This document shows positions 7,565-17,664 of a stretch of DNA of 64,000 nt, in pieces. The translations under genes were made by a program, and so were the position numbers. Source of the DNA: Pseudomonas sp. GCEP-101. Its GTDB lineage: Bacteria; Pseudomonadota; Gammaproteobacteria; Pseudomonadales; Pseudomonadaceae. The notes under the pieces were generated by a model that was not told the DNA's origin, made no database searches, and was given only the letters and a program-made list of their open reading frames with translations. The stretch's first letter is position 1. Each line of letters opens with the position of its first letter. The stretch spans positions 5,650,965-5,714,964 of the forward strand of contig NZ_CP104011.1 of the NCBI RefSeq assembly GCF_025133575.1. The letters run 5' to 3'.

Positions 7565-8899
7565 ATGACCCGCCGTACCGACCAGCTCAAGCTCGGCGCC
7601 TTCCTCGCCAACAGCGGCCACCACGTCGCCGCCTGGCGCCACCCCAAGGCCCAGGCCGACGCCAGCCTGGACTTCGACTACTTCAGGCAGGTCGCGCAGA
7701 CCGCCGAACGCGGCCGTTTCGATGCGCTGTTCGTCGCCGACGTGGTCGCCCTCTGGGGCCACCACCTCGATGCCCTGAGCCGCACCGCGCGCGGCGAGCA
7801 CTTCGAGCCGCTGACCCTGATGGCCGCGCTTGCCGCCGTCACCAGCCGCATCGGCCTGATCGCCACCGCCACCACCAGCTACAACGAGCCGTACCACATC
7901 GCCCGCAAGTTCGCCTCGCTGGACTACCTGTCCAAGGGCCGCGCCGCCTGGAACCTGGTGACCTCGGTGGTCTCCGACGAGGCCTGGAACTTCGGCCGCG
8001 AAGCGCACATCGACCACGCCGAACGCTACCGCCGCGCCGAGGAATTCCACGACGTGGTCAAGGGCCTGTGGGACAGCTGGGAAGACGACGCCTTCCTGCG
8101 CGACAAGGCCAGCGGGCAGTACTTCGACCCGGCCAAGCTGCATGTGCTCGACCACAAGGGCGAGTACTTCTCGGTGCGCGGCCCGCTCAACGTGGCGCGC
8201 CCGCCCCAGGGCCACCCGGTGCTGGTGCAGGCCGGCGCCTCGGATGCCGGCAAGGCGCTGGCCGCGCGCGTGGCGGAAGTGATCTTCGCCATGGCCGAGA
8301 CCATCCCCGCCGCCCAGGCCTTCTACACCGACGTGAAGCAGCGCGCCGCCGCGCTGGGCCGTGATCCGGACGGCATCAAGATCCTCCCCGGCATCACTCC
8401 CTTCATCGGCCGCACCCGCGAAGAAGCCCGCGAGCTGTTCGAGGAATTCCAGAGCCTGGTGGACCCGGTGCTCGGCCTGCGCCTGCTGGCCGATACCCTC
8501 GGCGAGGACATCGACCTCTCCGCCCACGACCTCGACGGCCCGCTGCCGGACACCCCGGTCGGCCAGCGCGGCAGCCGCCGCGACAAGGTGCTGGAGCTGG
8601 CGCGCAACGAGGGCCTGACGATCCGCCAGCTGTACCTGCGCCTGGCCGGCGGCAACCCGGTGATCGGCACCGCCGAGGACATCGCGGACACCTTCGACGC
8701 CTGGTTCCAGGCCCGCGCCTGCGACGGCTTCAACGTGTTCTTCCCGTACCTGCCCGGCGGCATCGAGGTGTTCGTCGACGAGGTGGTGCCGCTGCTGCAG
8801 GAACGCGGCCTGCTGCGCCGCGAATACGAGGGCGCGACCCTGCGCGAGAACCTCGGCCTGGCGCGCCCGGCCAACCGCTTCGCCGGGAGCGCGGCATGA
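7565..8899 (+). CDS. FMN-dependent monooxygenase, NtaA/SnaA/DszA family
   Basis: 444 aa luciferase-like TIM-barrel enzyme that would use FMNH2 and O2 supplied by a separate reductase. Family hallmarks: LKLGAFLANSGHHVAAWRHP at the N-terminus, WNLVTSVVSDEAWNFG (150-165), HAERYRRAEEFHDVVKGLWDSW, FSVRGPLNVARPPQGHPVLVQAGASDAG (200-226) and FFPYLPGGIEVFVDEVVP near the C-terminus. Length is typical of the family (about 440-450). GGGAGA precedes the ATG. DszA oxidises sulfones and NtaA aminopolycarboxylates; with SsuD-like and SfnR-like genes in the locus a C-S-cleaving role is favoured. The stop overlaps the next start by 4 bp. Confidence 0.9.
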   Translation: MTRRTDQLKLGAFLANSGHHVAAWRHPKAQADASLDFDYFRQVAQTAERGRFDALFVADVVALWGHHLDALSRTARGEHFEPLTLMAALAAVTSRIGLIATATTSYNEPYHIARKFASLDYLSKGRAAWNLVTSVVSDEAWNFGREAHIDHAERYRRAEEFHDVVKGLWDSWEDDAFLRDKASGQYFDPAKLHVLDHKGEYFSVRGPLNVARPPQGHPVLVQAGASDAGKALAARVAEVIFAMAETIPAAQAFYTDVKQRAAALGRDPDGIKILPGITPFIGRTREEARELFEEFQSLVDPVLGLRLLADTLGEDIDLSAHDLDGPLPDTPVGQRGSRRDKVLELARNEGLTIRQLYLRLAGGNPVIGTAEDIADTFDAWFQARACDGFNVFFPYLPGGIEVFVDEVVPLLQERGLLRREYEGATLRENLGLARPANRFAGSAA

Positions 8900-9837
8900 G
8901 GTTCGCGCCGCTGCTGCTGGCCGCCGGCTGCACCCTGGCGCCGCCGGCGTTCGCGCTGAACATCCTGCTCAGCAACGACGACGGCTACCGTCACCCGAAC
9001 ATCCGTGCGCTGTACACCGCGCTGAAGGCCGACGGGCACACCGTGCGCATCGCCGCGCCCTACAGCGACCAGAGCGCGCGCGGCGGCGCGTTCTTCTTCG
9101 GCCGCGAGACGCAAATCGGGCGCGACGACGACCCGGCCTATCCGGACAGCTACTACCTCACCACCACCGAAAAGGGCCAGTGCGAAAGCGCCAGCTGTGC
9201 CGGCCAGCAGGTGGACATCCGCATCAGCGGCACGCCGGTCATGGCGCTGCTGCTGGGGTTGGAGAAGGTCCTGCCGCACCCCGACCTGGTCATCGTCGGG
9301 CCCAACCCCGGCAACAACCTCGGCGCCCTCAACAGCGCCTCGGGCACCTTCAACGCCGCCAGCGTCGCGGTGCTCGCCGGCGTCCCCGCGCTGGCGGTCA
9401 GCGCCGACCTGAAGGAACAGGACAGCCCGCGCATCGCCGCCATCGTCACCCGCCTGGTGGACGCGCTGGCCCAGCACCGACAAGCCGACGGCGCGCTGCT
9501 GCCCAAAGGCGTCGGCCTGAACCTCAACCTGCCGCCGCTGGAAAAGCTCCAGGGCGCGCGCCTGACCCGCATCGGCAGCTACGTGCCCTTCCACGCCATC
9601 TACACCGACGACCTCGGCAAGCTCGACGCGAAGCTGGCCGGCAAGCCGGGCATCGGCTTCGCCTGGTCGCCACCGGCGGACGCGAGCAACGCCGAGGACG
9701 AAGCGGTGTGGGTCGCCAAGGGCTACCTCACCCTCAGCCCGTTCAACGCCCTGCCGGGCGCGCCGGCCGCGAGCGACGGCCTCGGCGCCGCGCTGACGCC
9801 ACTGCTCGGGCAGATCGACCAGGAGCGCCAACCATGA
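8896..9837 (+). CDS. Secreted SurE-like 5'/3'-nucleotidase or acid phosphatase
   Basis: 313 aa. Unlike cytosolic SurE, it begins with a clear signal peptide (FAPLLLAAGCTLAPPAFA, cleavage near residue 20). The mature protein starts NILLSNDDGY, the SurE metal-binding Asp-Asp motif (28-29), followed by APYSDQSARGG and GPNPGNNLG, which matches the SurE GxNxGxNLG loop. It is predicted to remove a phosphate group in the periplasm, using a divalent metal. The start codon overlaps the monooxygenase stop (ATGA), and its own stop overlaps the next start, so it is embedded in the desulfurisation operon. An activity on a phosphorylated or nucleotide-conjugated substrate is an inference. Confidence 0.88.
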   Translation: MRFAPLLLAAGCTLAPPAFALNILLSNDDGYRHPNIRALYTALKADGHTVRIAAPYSDQSARGGAFFFGRETQIGRDDDPAYPDSYYLTTTEKGQCESASCAGQQVDIRISGTPVMALLLGLEKVLPHPDLVIVGPNPGNNLGALNSASGTFNAASVAVLAGVPALAVSADLKEQDSPRIAAIVTRLVDALAQHRQADGALLPKGVGLNLNLPPLEKLQGARLTRIGSYVPFHAIYTDDLGKLDAKLAGKPGIGFAWSPPADASNAEDEAVWVAKGYLTLSPFNALPGAPAASDGLGAALTPLLGQIDQERQP

Positions 9838-10865
9838 GCCATCCCACCCGGCACCGCACCTTCCGCCTGGGCTTTCTCAACCGCGTGTATGCCCCGCAGT
9901 TCGAGCCGCGCCTGTACCAGCAGACCCTGGAGCTGTTCGAGGCCGCCGAGGCACTGGGTTTCGACAGCGGCTGGCTGGCCCAGCACCATTTCGCCAGCGA
10001 GAACGGCCGCCTGCCCTCGCCGCTGGTGCTGCTCAGCGCGGCCGCCGAGCGCACCCGGCACATCCAGCTGGGCACCGGCATCGTCGTGCTCAACCAGGAA
10101 AACGCCCTGCGCCTGGCCGAGGACGCCTCGGTGCTCGACCTGCTCAGCCAGGGCCGCCTGCAACTGGGCCTGGGCGCCGGCTTCGACCCGGACAGCTTCG
10201 CCGCCTTCGGCCAGAACCTGGAAGGTCGCCACGCCCAGTACGACCAGCGCCTGGAGCGCCTGCGCCAGGCGCTGGCCGGCGAGCCGCTGAATGCCGACGG
10301 CCGCGTGTTGCGCCCGGCCGCCAACGGGCTGGACCGCCGCCTGTGGGAAGCCACCTCGCGCGTCGAGCAGGTCGCCGCGCGCGGCAACGGGTTGATCCTC
10401 GCGCCCAACCCCACCGCCGGCGCCGAACCGCGTTCGCAGGTGATCGAGCGCTATCGCCAGGCCTGGAATCCCGACCATTCCGGCACACCCCGCGTCGCCC
10501 TGGTGCGTGCCGTGTTCCCCGGCGCCGATGCCGCGGCGCAGGGTTCGACCCTGCGCCAGGACATCCTCACCTACGTCGAACGCCAGCGGCGCATCGGCAT
10601 TGGCCACGCCGACCCGGCGCAGGGCTTCGAGGCGGTGCTCGACGCCCTCGGCGTGCTCCATGGCGACCCGGCGAAGATCGCCGAACAGCTGCGCGCGGAT
10701 GCGCCGCTGGGCGCCGATGACCAGTTGATCGTCCAGGTGCAGACGACCTCCACCGGCTTTGCCGAAGCCCTGCGTCATCTGGAAATCGTCGCCCGCGACA
10801 TCGCCCCCGCGTTAGGCTGGCAACCACGCCCGCAGCGCACCCCTGCACAGGAGATCCCGGCATGA
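9834..10865 (+). CDS. Luciferase-like monooxygenase (LLM), paralogue 1
   Basis: 343 aa. ATG 9834 overlaps the SurE-like stop (ATGA); in-frame sequence further upstream lies inside that gene and is excluded. LLM features: FRLGFLNRVY start, ALGFDSGWLAQHHFASENGRLPSPLVLLSAAAERT (40-75), GTGIVVLNQENALRLAEDASVLDLLSQGRLQLGLGAG. It would be a reduced-flavin-dependent oxygenase needing a partner reductase. It closely resembles the next gene in length and motifs (AQHH, PSP, ARDIAPALGW ending), suggesting a duplication. Substrate unknown. Confidence 0.88.
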   Translation: MSHPTRHRTFRLGFLNRVYAPQFEPRLYQQTLELFEAAEALGFDSGWLAQHHFASENGRLPSPLVLLSAAAERTRHIQLGTGIVVLNQENALRLAEDASVLDLLSQGRLQLGLGAGFDPDSFAAFGQNLEGRHAQYDQRLERLRQALAGEPLNADGRVLRPAANGLDRRLWEATSRVEQVAARGNGLILAPNPTAGAEPRSQVIERYRQAWNPDHSGTPRVALVRAVFPGADAAAQGSTLRQDILTYVERQRRIGIGHADPAQGFEAVLDALGVLHGDPAKIAEQLRADAPLGADDQLIVQVQTTSTGFAEALRHLEIVARDIAPALGWQPRPQRTPAQEIPA

Positions 10866-11890
10866 ACGCCCTGAAACCGCGACAGCCGTTCAAGCTCGGC
10901 TTTCTCACCCACGCCTTCGGCAGCGACCCGCGCCAGGTCTACCGCGACCTGCAGGAACAGTTCGAGTTCGCCGAGGCGCTGGGCTTCGACGGCGGCTGGA
11001 TCGCCCAGCACCACCTGAGCGGCGGCTTCGGCCAGTTGCCCTCGCCGCTGCTGCTGTTCGCCAGCATCGCCGCGCGCACCCGGCGCATCGAACTGGGCAC
11101 GGCGGTGATCACCCTGCCACTGGAGGATGCCTTGCGCCTGGCCGAAGACGCCGCCGTGCTCGACGCGCTGTCCGCCGGCCGCCTGCAGCTGGGCCTGGGC
11201 AGCGGCGGCGCCAACCTGGACATGTTCAACGCCTTCGGCCGCAATGCGCAGCGCCGCCAGGACGACTTCCAGCAGGCCCAGCGCGCCCTGCAGGCCGCCC
11301 TGCTCGGCGCGCCGCTGCCCGGTGAGGCGCAGCTGCGCCTGCATCCGCCGGCCGCCGCGCTGCGCGAGCGACTCTGGCATTCCCACGGCAGCGCCGCTGG
11401 CGCGGTGTACGCCGCCGAACAAGGTAACGGCCTGCTGCTGGGCACGGCCACCCACGATCCGCTCACCGTGCAGAAGCCCCTGGCCGATGCCTACCTCGGC
11501 GCCTGGCAGGACGATACGCGGCGCCCGCGCATCGGCGTGGTGTGCGCGGTGTTCCCCGCGCAGGACAAGAACCAGTCCCGCGCGGAACTGGCGCCGGACA
11601 TCGAACTGCACGTGCCACGGCTGATCCGCGAGGGGCTGATCGACGAAGCCGCCGACCTGGAAAGCCACCTGCGCCTGCTCAACGTCCACCACGGCCACCC
11701 CGACGAGGTGATCGCCAGCGTGCGCAACGACCCGTCGCTGCTGCCCTACGCGGACTACTTCATCGCCGTGGTGCAGTCGGAAAGCTCCACCCAGGCCCAG
11801 GTGCTGCGGCGCCTGGAGCAACTGGCGCGGGACATCGCCCCGGCGCTGGGCTGGACGCCCGCCGGCCAGGCGCTCGCGGTGGCCGGATGA
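10862..11890 (+). CDS. Luciferase-like monooxygenase (LLM), paralogue 2
   Basis: 342 aa, start overlapping the preceding stop by 4 bp. Motifs parallel paralogue 1: FKLGFLTHAFG, ALGFDGGWIAQHHLSGGFGQLPSP, GTAVITLPLEDALRLAEDAAVLDALSAGRLQLGLGSGGANLDMFNAFG, and the shared ARDIAPALGWTP end. Tandem duplication with later divergence is likely. Possibly the two form a heteromer, as LuxA/LuxB do; that is conjecture. Function in the operon would be flavin-dependent oxidation of a sulfur-containing substrate or intermediate. Confidence 0.88.
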   Translation: MNALKPRQPFKLGFLTHAFGSDPRQVYRDLQEQFEFAEALGFDGGWIAQHHLSGGFGQLPSPLLLFASIAARTRRIELGTAVITLPLEDALRLAEDAAVLDALSAGRLQLGLGSGGANLDMFNAFGRNAQRRQDDFQQAQRALQAALLGAPLPGEAQLRLHPPAAALRERLWHSHGSAAGAVYAAEQGNGLLLGTATHDPLTVQKPLADAYLGAWQDDTRRPRIGVVCAVFPAQDKNQSRAELAPDIELHVPRLIREGLIDEAADLESHLRLLNVHHGHPDEVIASVRNDPSLLPYADYFIAVVQSESSTQAQVLRRLEQLARDIAPALGWTPAGQALAVAG

Positions 11891-12924
11891 GCCTGCGCTT
11901 CGCCTGGAAACTCTGCGCCAGCAGCACCCGCCGCGGGCTGGACTGGCAGGCGCAGCCGGCGGAATGGGTGCAACTGGCCCAGGCCGTGGAGTACGCCGGT
12001 TTCGATGACCTCTACCTGCCCGGCGGGCCGAACCAGCCGGACAGCCTGATGGTCGCCGCGGCGCTCTGCGCGCACACCCGCCGGCTCGGGCTGACCCTCA
12101 GCCTGCCGGCGGAGGCCATGCTGCCCGCGGCGCTGGCGGCGACGCTGCAGAGCCTGCAATCGCTGTCCGCCGGACGGGTGCGCCTGCACCTGCCCGACAG
12201 CGATCGCGGCAGCCTGCGCCGGGCCTTCGGCGAGGTGCTCAACCGCGACCAGCGCCACGAACGCATCGACGAGTTCCTCGACATCCTGCAGCGCCTGCTG
12301 CACGCCCCCGCCACGCCGCTGGACCACAACGGCCGCTACTTCCACCTGGAGAACGCCGGCCTGGGCCTGCGCGACCTGCCGCCCACGCCCCTGCTGCTGG
12401 ACGAGAGCCTGGGCGCCGAACGCATCGCCAGCCGCGCGGACCTGTGCGTCGTGCAGGCCACCGGTGTCGCGCAACTGGGCGATACCATCGCCCGCCTGAA
12501 CCAGGCTGCGCGCGGCGCCGGCCGTGTCCTTGGCCATGTCGCCAGCTTCGGCATCATCGCCCGTGACAGCGAAGAGCAGGCCTGGGATGAAGCCGCGCGC
12601 CAGGCGCAACCCTTCGCCGCCCCCGGCAAGGGCAAGCGCCGCAGCGATGCGGCCGTGGTCGAGTTGCTGGCCGAGCGCGCCGAGCACCCCGCCCGACGCC
12701 ATGAGATCCACCCCAACCTGTGGCTGCCCGCCGCCGACGAATCGCCCGTGCTGGTGGGCAGCTACGCCCAGGTCGCCAGCCGCCTGCGCGAGTTGCACGG
12801 CGCCGGCCTCGACCAGATCATCCTGCATGCGCCCAACGCGGTGCGCGAGGTCCTGCGCTTCGGCGAACGGGTCCTGCCGCTGCTGCGCACCGAAGCTGAA
12901 AAGGACACCCGGATTGGCCGCTGA
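11887..12924 (+). CDS. Luciferase-like monooxygenase, divergent member
   Basis: 345 aa; ATG 11887 overlaps the previous stop. It keeps the LLM barrel layout (MSLRFAWKLCASSTRR, VEYAGFDDLYLPGGPNQPDSLMVAAALCAHTRRLGLTLSLPAE, QSLSAGRVRLHLPDSDRG, NGRYFHLENAGLG, VLVGSYAQVASRLRELHGAGLDQIILHAPN) but is more distant from the other paralogues, with PGG where SsuD-type enzymes have a conserved catalytic region. SsuD/MsuD-like with altered active site is the best description. The order and coupling suggest it works with the SsuD-like protein encoded next, whose start lies inside this gene. Confidence 0.82.
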   Translation: MSLRFAWKLCASSTRRGLDWQAQPAEWVQLAQAVEYAGFDDLYLPGGPNQPDSLMVAAALCAHTRRLGLTLSLPAEAMLPAALAATLQSLQSLSAGRVRLHLPDSDRGSLRRAFGEVLNRDQRHERIDEFLDILQRLLHAPATPLDHNGRYFHLENAGLGLRDLPPTPLLLDESLGAERIASRADLCVVQATGVAQLGDTIARLNQAARGAGRVLGHVASFGIIARDSEEQAWDEAARQAQPFAAPGKGKRRSDAAVVELLAERAEHPARRHEIHPNLWLPAADESPVLVGSYAQVASRLRELHGAGLDQIILHAPNAVREVLRFGERVLPLLRTEAEKDTRIGR

Positions 12925-14053
12925 ACCCAAACGCAAGCCCATCGAGATCGACTGGTTCCTGCCCACCAACGGTGACGGCCACCACCTCACCAGCAGCGGC
13001 CTGCCCAAGGTCGGGCTGTTCCAGCAGGGCGAACGCGCTCCGACCCTCGACTACCTGCGCCAGGTGGTGCGCGCCGCCGAGCAGGCGGCCTTCGACGGCA
13101 TCATGGTGCCCACCGCCAGCGGCTTCGAAGACCCCTGGCTGATCGTCGCGCTGATGGTCCAGGAAGTGCGCCGGCTGAAGTTCCTGTTGACCCTGCGCCC
13201 CGGCGTCGAGCTGCCCGCCTACACGGCGCACAAGGCCGCCACCCTCCAGCAGCTCAGCGACAACCGCCTGTTGCTGCACCTGGTCAGCGGCTCCAGCCGT
13301 TTCGAGCAGCGCGCCCTGGGCGACTTCCTCGAACACGACGAGCGCTACGCCCGCAGCGCCGAATTCCTCGACGTATTCCGCGCCACCTGGGGCGGACGCG
13401 AGCACCATGGACGGTACTACCGCACCGGCAGCCCGGTGCCGATTCCCCGGGAGGCGGCGTTGCCGCCGATCTGCTTCGGCGGCGCCTCGGACGTCGCCGA
13501 GCGCATCGCCGCCAGCCACGCGCAGACTTACCTGATGTGGGGCGAGCCGCCGGCGATGATCCGCGAGCGCATCCTGCGCATGCGCGAACTGGCTGCCGCT
13601 CACGGCCGTGAACTGCGCTTCGGCCTGCGCCTGCATGTGTTCGCCGCCGCCGATTCACGGCAGGCCTGGGCCCACGTCGGGCGCCTGCTCGACGAGATTC
13701 CCCGCGACGCCATCGAGCGGGCCCAGCAACAGCTGGCAGCCTACGAATCGGTGGGGCAATCGCGGCAGATCAGCCTCACCCAGGGCCGCGCGCACGGCGT
13801 GCGCGACCTGGAGGTTTCACCGAACCTCTGGGCCGGTGTCGGCCTGGTGCGCGGCGGCGCGGGCACGGCGCTGGTGGGCAGCTACGCGGAGGTCGCCGAG
13901 CGCATCGAGGAGTATCACCAGCTGGGCGTGGAGACCTTCATCCTCTCCGGCTATCCGCACCTGGAAGAGGCGATCCACCTCGGCGAGGAACTGCTGCCGC
14001 TGCTGCGCCGCGACGCTGCCACCGCCACTGCCCGGCAGCGCCGCCGCGACTGA
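12914..14053 (+). CDS. SsuD-like alkanesulfonate-type FMNH2 monooxygenase (TTG start)
   Basis: 379 aa, close to the 381 aa of SsuD. No ATG fits; TTG at 12914 is preceded by AAGGA (12900-12904) at 9-nt spacing and overlaps the previous gene by 11 bp. Features of the SsuD group: IEIDWFLPTNGDGHHL, VVRAAEQAAFDGIMVPTASGFEDPWLIVALM, LKFLLTLRPGVELPAYTAHKAATLQQLSDNRLLLHLVSGSS, FLDVFRATWGG, GASDVAERIAASHAQTYLMWGEPP and VGSYAEVAERIEEYHQLGVETFILSGYPHLEEA. Expected reaction: C-S cleavage of a sulfonate to sulfite plus aldehyde, with reduced flavin from an SsuE/MsuE reductase that is not encoded in this window. Its stop is immediately adjacent to that of the convergent activator gene. Confidence 0.9.
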   Translation: MAAEPKRKPIEIDWFLPTNGDGHHLTSSGLPKVGLFQQGERAPTLDYLRQVVRAAEQAAFDGIMVPTASGFEDPWLIVALMVQEVRRLKFLLTLRPGVELPAYTAHKAATLQQLSDNRLLLHLVSGSSRFEQRALGDFLEHDERYARSAEFLDVFRATWGGREHHGRYYRTGSPVPIPREAALPPICFGGASDVAERIAASHAQTYLMWGEPPAMIRERILRMRELAAAHGRELRFGLRLHVFAAADSRQAWAHVGRLLDEIPRDAIERAQQQLAAYESVGQSRQISLTQGRAHGVRDLEVSPNLWAGVGLVRGGAGTALVGSYAEVAERIEEYHQLGVETFILSGYPHLEEAIHLGEELLPLLRRDAATATARQRRRD

Positions 14054-15130
<1,077 letters not shown>

Positions 15131-15368
15131 AGGTCCTGCTTGCCGGCTGGCTTAGATGTAGCCGTTACTGTATCGCCACCCTCTTATAACCATAAATATT
15201 TTAATCGCATGAGGTAATAACCCTCCGAGGCCCGCGCCAGAGCGCCCTGCTGCCAGTTCCGCAGAGCCGGAAAGGGGCCGCATCGCAGGGCGCCGCCAAT
15301 CCGCCGGTTGAAAAACCTGGCGGCTGAAATATAGTAACTTTCACTACATATATTGTTTGACTCTCTAC
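15131..15368. promoter_or_regulatory. Divergent control region between activator and chrB
   Basis: 238 bp. The chrB side has a sigma-70-like promoter, TTGAAA (15308-15313), 16-bp spacer, TATAGT (15330-15335), overlapped by the inverted repeat TAGT-N7-ACTA (15332-15346); ChrB autoregulation there is plausible. The activator side is unusually AT-rich near 15180-15215 (TATAACCATAAATATTTTAA), a composition seen at CysB-controlled promoters, but no site can be assigned with certainty. Confidence 0.5.
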
Positions 15369-16310
15369 ATGAAAAACTGGCTTCTCCTGGTGCTCGGCCT
15401 GCCGACCGCCAACGCAACCGAGCGCATGCGCGCCTGGCGCGCGCTCAAGGCGTGCGGCTCGGCCGTGCTGCGCGATGGCGTCTACCTGCTGCCCGAGCAT
15501 GGCGCGGGCCGGGAGGCGCTCGAAGCAGTCGAGCGGGACGTGCTCGCCATCAACGGCACGGCGTATCTGCTGGAGGTCAAGGGCGAGGACGAGCGCTTCG
15601 TGCCGCTGTTCGATCGCACCGAGGACTACGCCAGGCTGCGTGAGGACGTCGCCCAGTGCCGGGGCGAGCTGACTGGCGAAACCGCCCTGCGGGTGGCGCG
15701 GCAGGCGCGCAAGCTGCGCAAGGCGTTCGGCCAGCTCAGCGCGATCGACTTCTTCCCCGGCGAGGCGAAGCAGCAGGTCGACGCCGCGCTCCAGGAGCTG
15801 GAAACCGCCATCAGCCGCGCGCTGTCCGCGGACGAGCCCAGCCCCCATGAGGCGACCATCGAACCCCTCGCCCCCGGCGACTACCAGGGCCGCCGCTGGG
15901 CCACGCGCAAGCGCCCGTGGGTCGACCGCCTGGCCAGCGCCTGGCTCATCCGCCGCTTCATCGACCCGCAGGCGCAGATCCTCTGGCTGGACTCCCCGGC
16001 CGACTGCCCCGCCGATGCGCTGGGCTTCGACTTCGAGGGCGCCGCGTTCAGCCACGTCGGCCAGCGCGTCACCTTCGAAACCCTGCTGGCCAGCTTCCAG
16101 CTGGAATCCCCGGCGCTGACACGCATCGGCGCCCTCGTGCACTACCTGGACATCGGCGGGCTGCAGCCTGCCGAGGCCGCTGGCATCGAGCGCGTACTGG
16201 CGGGGCTGAGGGAAAGCATCAGCGATGACGACCTGCTCCTGCAGGCAACCAACAACCTCTTCGATGGCCTTCTGATCGCGTTCGCGGACGACGAGAAAAC
16301 CCATGACTGA
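15369..16310 (+). CDS. chrB: Chromate resistance protein/regulator ChrB
   Basis: 313 aa; ATG 15369 chosen over an in-frame TTG at 15357 because MKNWLLLVLGLPTANATERMRAWRALKACG is the typical N-terminus. The C-terminal half carries the ChrB signature TRKRPWVDRLASAWLIRRFIDPQAQILWL (from about residue 175) and HYLDIGGLQPAEAAGIERVL. ChrB proteins act as chromate-sensing repressors of chrA and contribute to resistance. The gene overlaps chrA by 8 bp, indicating an operon, and has an inverted repeat over its -10 region. Cytosolic, no membrane segments. Confidence 0.9.
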   Translation: MKNWLLLVLGLPTANATERMRAWRALKACGSAVLRDGVYLLPEHGAGREALEAVERDVLAINGTAYLLEVKGEDERFVPLFDRTEDYARLREDVAQCRGELTGETALRVARQARKLRKAFGQLSAIDFFPGEAKQQVDAALQELETAISRALSADEPSPHEATIEPLAPGDYQGRRWATRKRPWVDRLASAWLIRRFIDPQAQILWLDSPADCPADALGFDFEGAAFSHVGQRVTFETLLASFQLESPALTRIGALVHYLDIGGLQPAEAAGIERVLAGLRESISDDDLLLQATNNLFDGLLIAFADDEKTHD

Positions 16311-17664
16311 CGCCTCCACCCTGCACGACTCCGCCCCCGTGGCGAGAGCCCCCGTCGGCCTGTTCGAGGCCTTCCTGTTCTGGCTGAAGCTGGGCTTCAT
16401 CAGCTTCGGCGGGCCAGCGGGGCAGATCGCGATCATGCACCAGGAACTGGTGGAGCGACGCCGCTGGATCAGCGAGCGGCGCTTCCTGCATGCGCTCAAC
16501 TACTGCATGTTGCTGCCGGGGCCTGAAGCCCAGCAGTTGGCCACCTACATCGGCTGGCTGATGCACCGCACCTGGGGCGGGGTGATCGCCGGGGCGCTGT
16601 TCGTGCTGCCGTCGCTGTTCATCCTGATCGCCCTGTCGTGGGTGTATCTCGTCTTCGGCGAGGTCCCGGTGGTGGCCGGCATCTTCTATGGCATCAAGCC
16701 CGCGGTGACGGCCATCGTCGTGCACGCGGCCCATCGCATCGGCTCGCGCGCGCTGAAGAACGGCTGGCTGTGGGCGGTGGCGGCCGCCTCCTTCGTCGCC
16801 ATCTTCGCGCTCAACGTGCCCTTCCCTCTCATCGTGCTGGCCGCCGGCGTGATCGGCTACCTCGGCGGACGGCTGCTGCCGGAGAAGTTCGTCATCGGCG
16901 GCGGCCATGGCGCGAAGCAGGCCAGCTACGGCCCGGCGCTGATCGACGACGACACGCCGACGCCTGTGCACGCGCGCTTTCGCTGGGCCCACCTGCTGCG
17001 CCTGGCGGTGATCGGCGCCGCGCTCTGGCTGCTGCCCATGGGCCTGCTGACCGCCAGCTTCGGCTGGAGCGGCACGCTGACGCAGATGGGCTGGTTCTTC
17101 ACCAAGGCGGCGCTGCTCACCTTCGGCGGTGCCTATGCCGTGCTGCCCTACGTGTACCAGGGCGCGGTCGGTCACTATGGCTGGCTGACGCCGACGCAGA
17201 TGATCGACGGCCTCGCCCTGGGCGAGACCACGCCCGGCCCGCTGATCATGGTGGTGGCCTTCGTCGGCTTCGTCGGCGGCTACGTGCACCCGATGTTCGG
17301 CAGCGAACATCCGTTCCTCGCCGGCGCCGTCGCGGCGAGCCTGGTCACCTGGTTCACCTTCCTGCCCTCGTTCCTGTTCATTCTCGCCGGCGGCCCGCTG
17401 GTGGAGTCGACGCACAACGAACTGAAGTTCACCGCACCGCTGACCGGCATCACCGCCGCGGTGGTCGGGGTGATCCTCAACCTGGCGCTGTTCTTCGGCT
17501 ACCACGTGCTCTGGCCGCACGGCTTCGACGGAGCCTTCGACTGGCCCTCGGCGATCATCGCCCTGGCCGCGGCGATCGCCCTGTTCCGCTTCAAGCGCGG
17601 CGTCATCCAGGTCCTGCTGGGCTGCGCCCTGGCGGGGTTGGCGGTGCATCTGCTGCGCGGGTGA
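16303..17664 (+). CDS. chrA: Chromate efflux transporter ChrA
   Basis: 453 aa, long-chain (two-domain) CHR-family inner-membrane transporter that expels chromate. The duplicated architecture is visible: FLFWLKLGFISFGGPAGQIAIMH (28-50) and GWFFTKAALLTFGGAYAVLPYVY (about 265-287) are the equivalent N-terminal motifs of each half; PGPEAQQLATYIGW and LGETTPGPLIMVVAFVGF are the second motifs. About ten hydrophobic segments are present. Translationally coupled to chrB. Length is typical (about 400-450). Confidence 0.94.
   Translation: MTDASTLHDSAPVARAPVGLFEAFLFWLKLGFISFGGPAGQIAIMHQELVERRRWISERRFLHALNYCMLLPGPEAQQLATYIGWLMHRTWGGVIAGALFVLPSLFILIALSWVYLVFGEVPVVAGIFYGIKPAVTAIVVHAAHRIGSRALKNGWLWAVAAASFVAIFALNVPFPLIVLAAGVIGYLGGRLLPEKFVIGGGHGAKQASYGPALIDDDTPTPVHARFRWAHLLRLAVIGAALWLLPMGLLTASFGWSGTLTQMGWFFTKAALLTFGGAYAVLPYVYQGAVGHYGWLTPTQMIDGLALGETTPGPLIMVVAFVGFVGGYVHPMFGSEHPFLAGAVAASLVTWFTFLPSFLFILAGGPLVESTHNELKFTAPLTGITAAVVGVILNLALFFGYHVLWPHGFDGAFDWPSAIIALAAAIALFRFKRGVIQVLLGCALAGLAVHLLRG

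Noticed and set aside
15357..15371. TTG start for chrB 12 bp upstream of the ATG
   Set aside because: ATG 15369 gives the typical ChrB N-terminus; the TTG version adds MTLY without family support.
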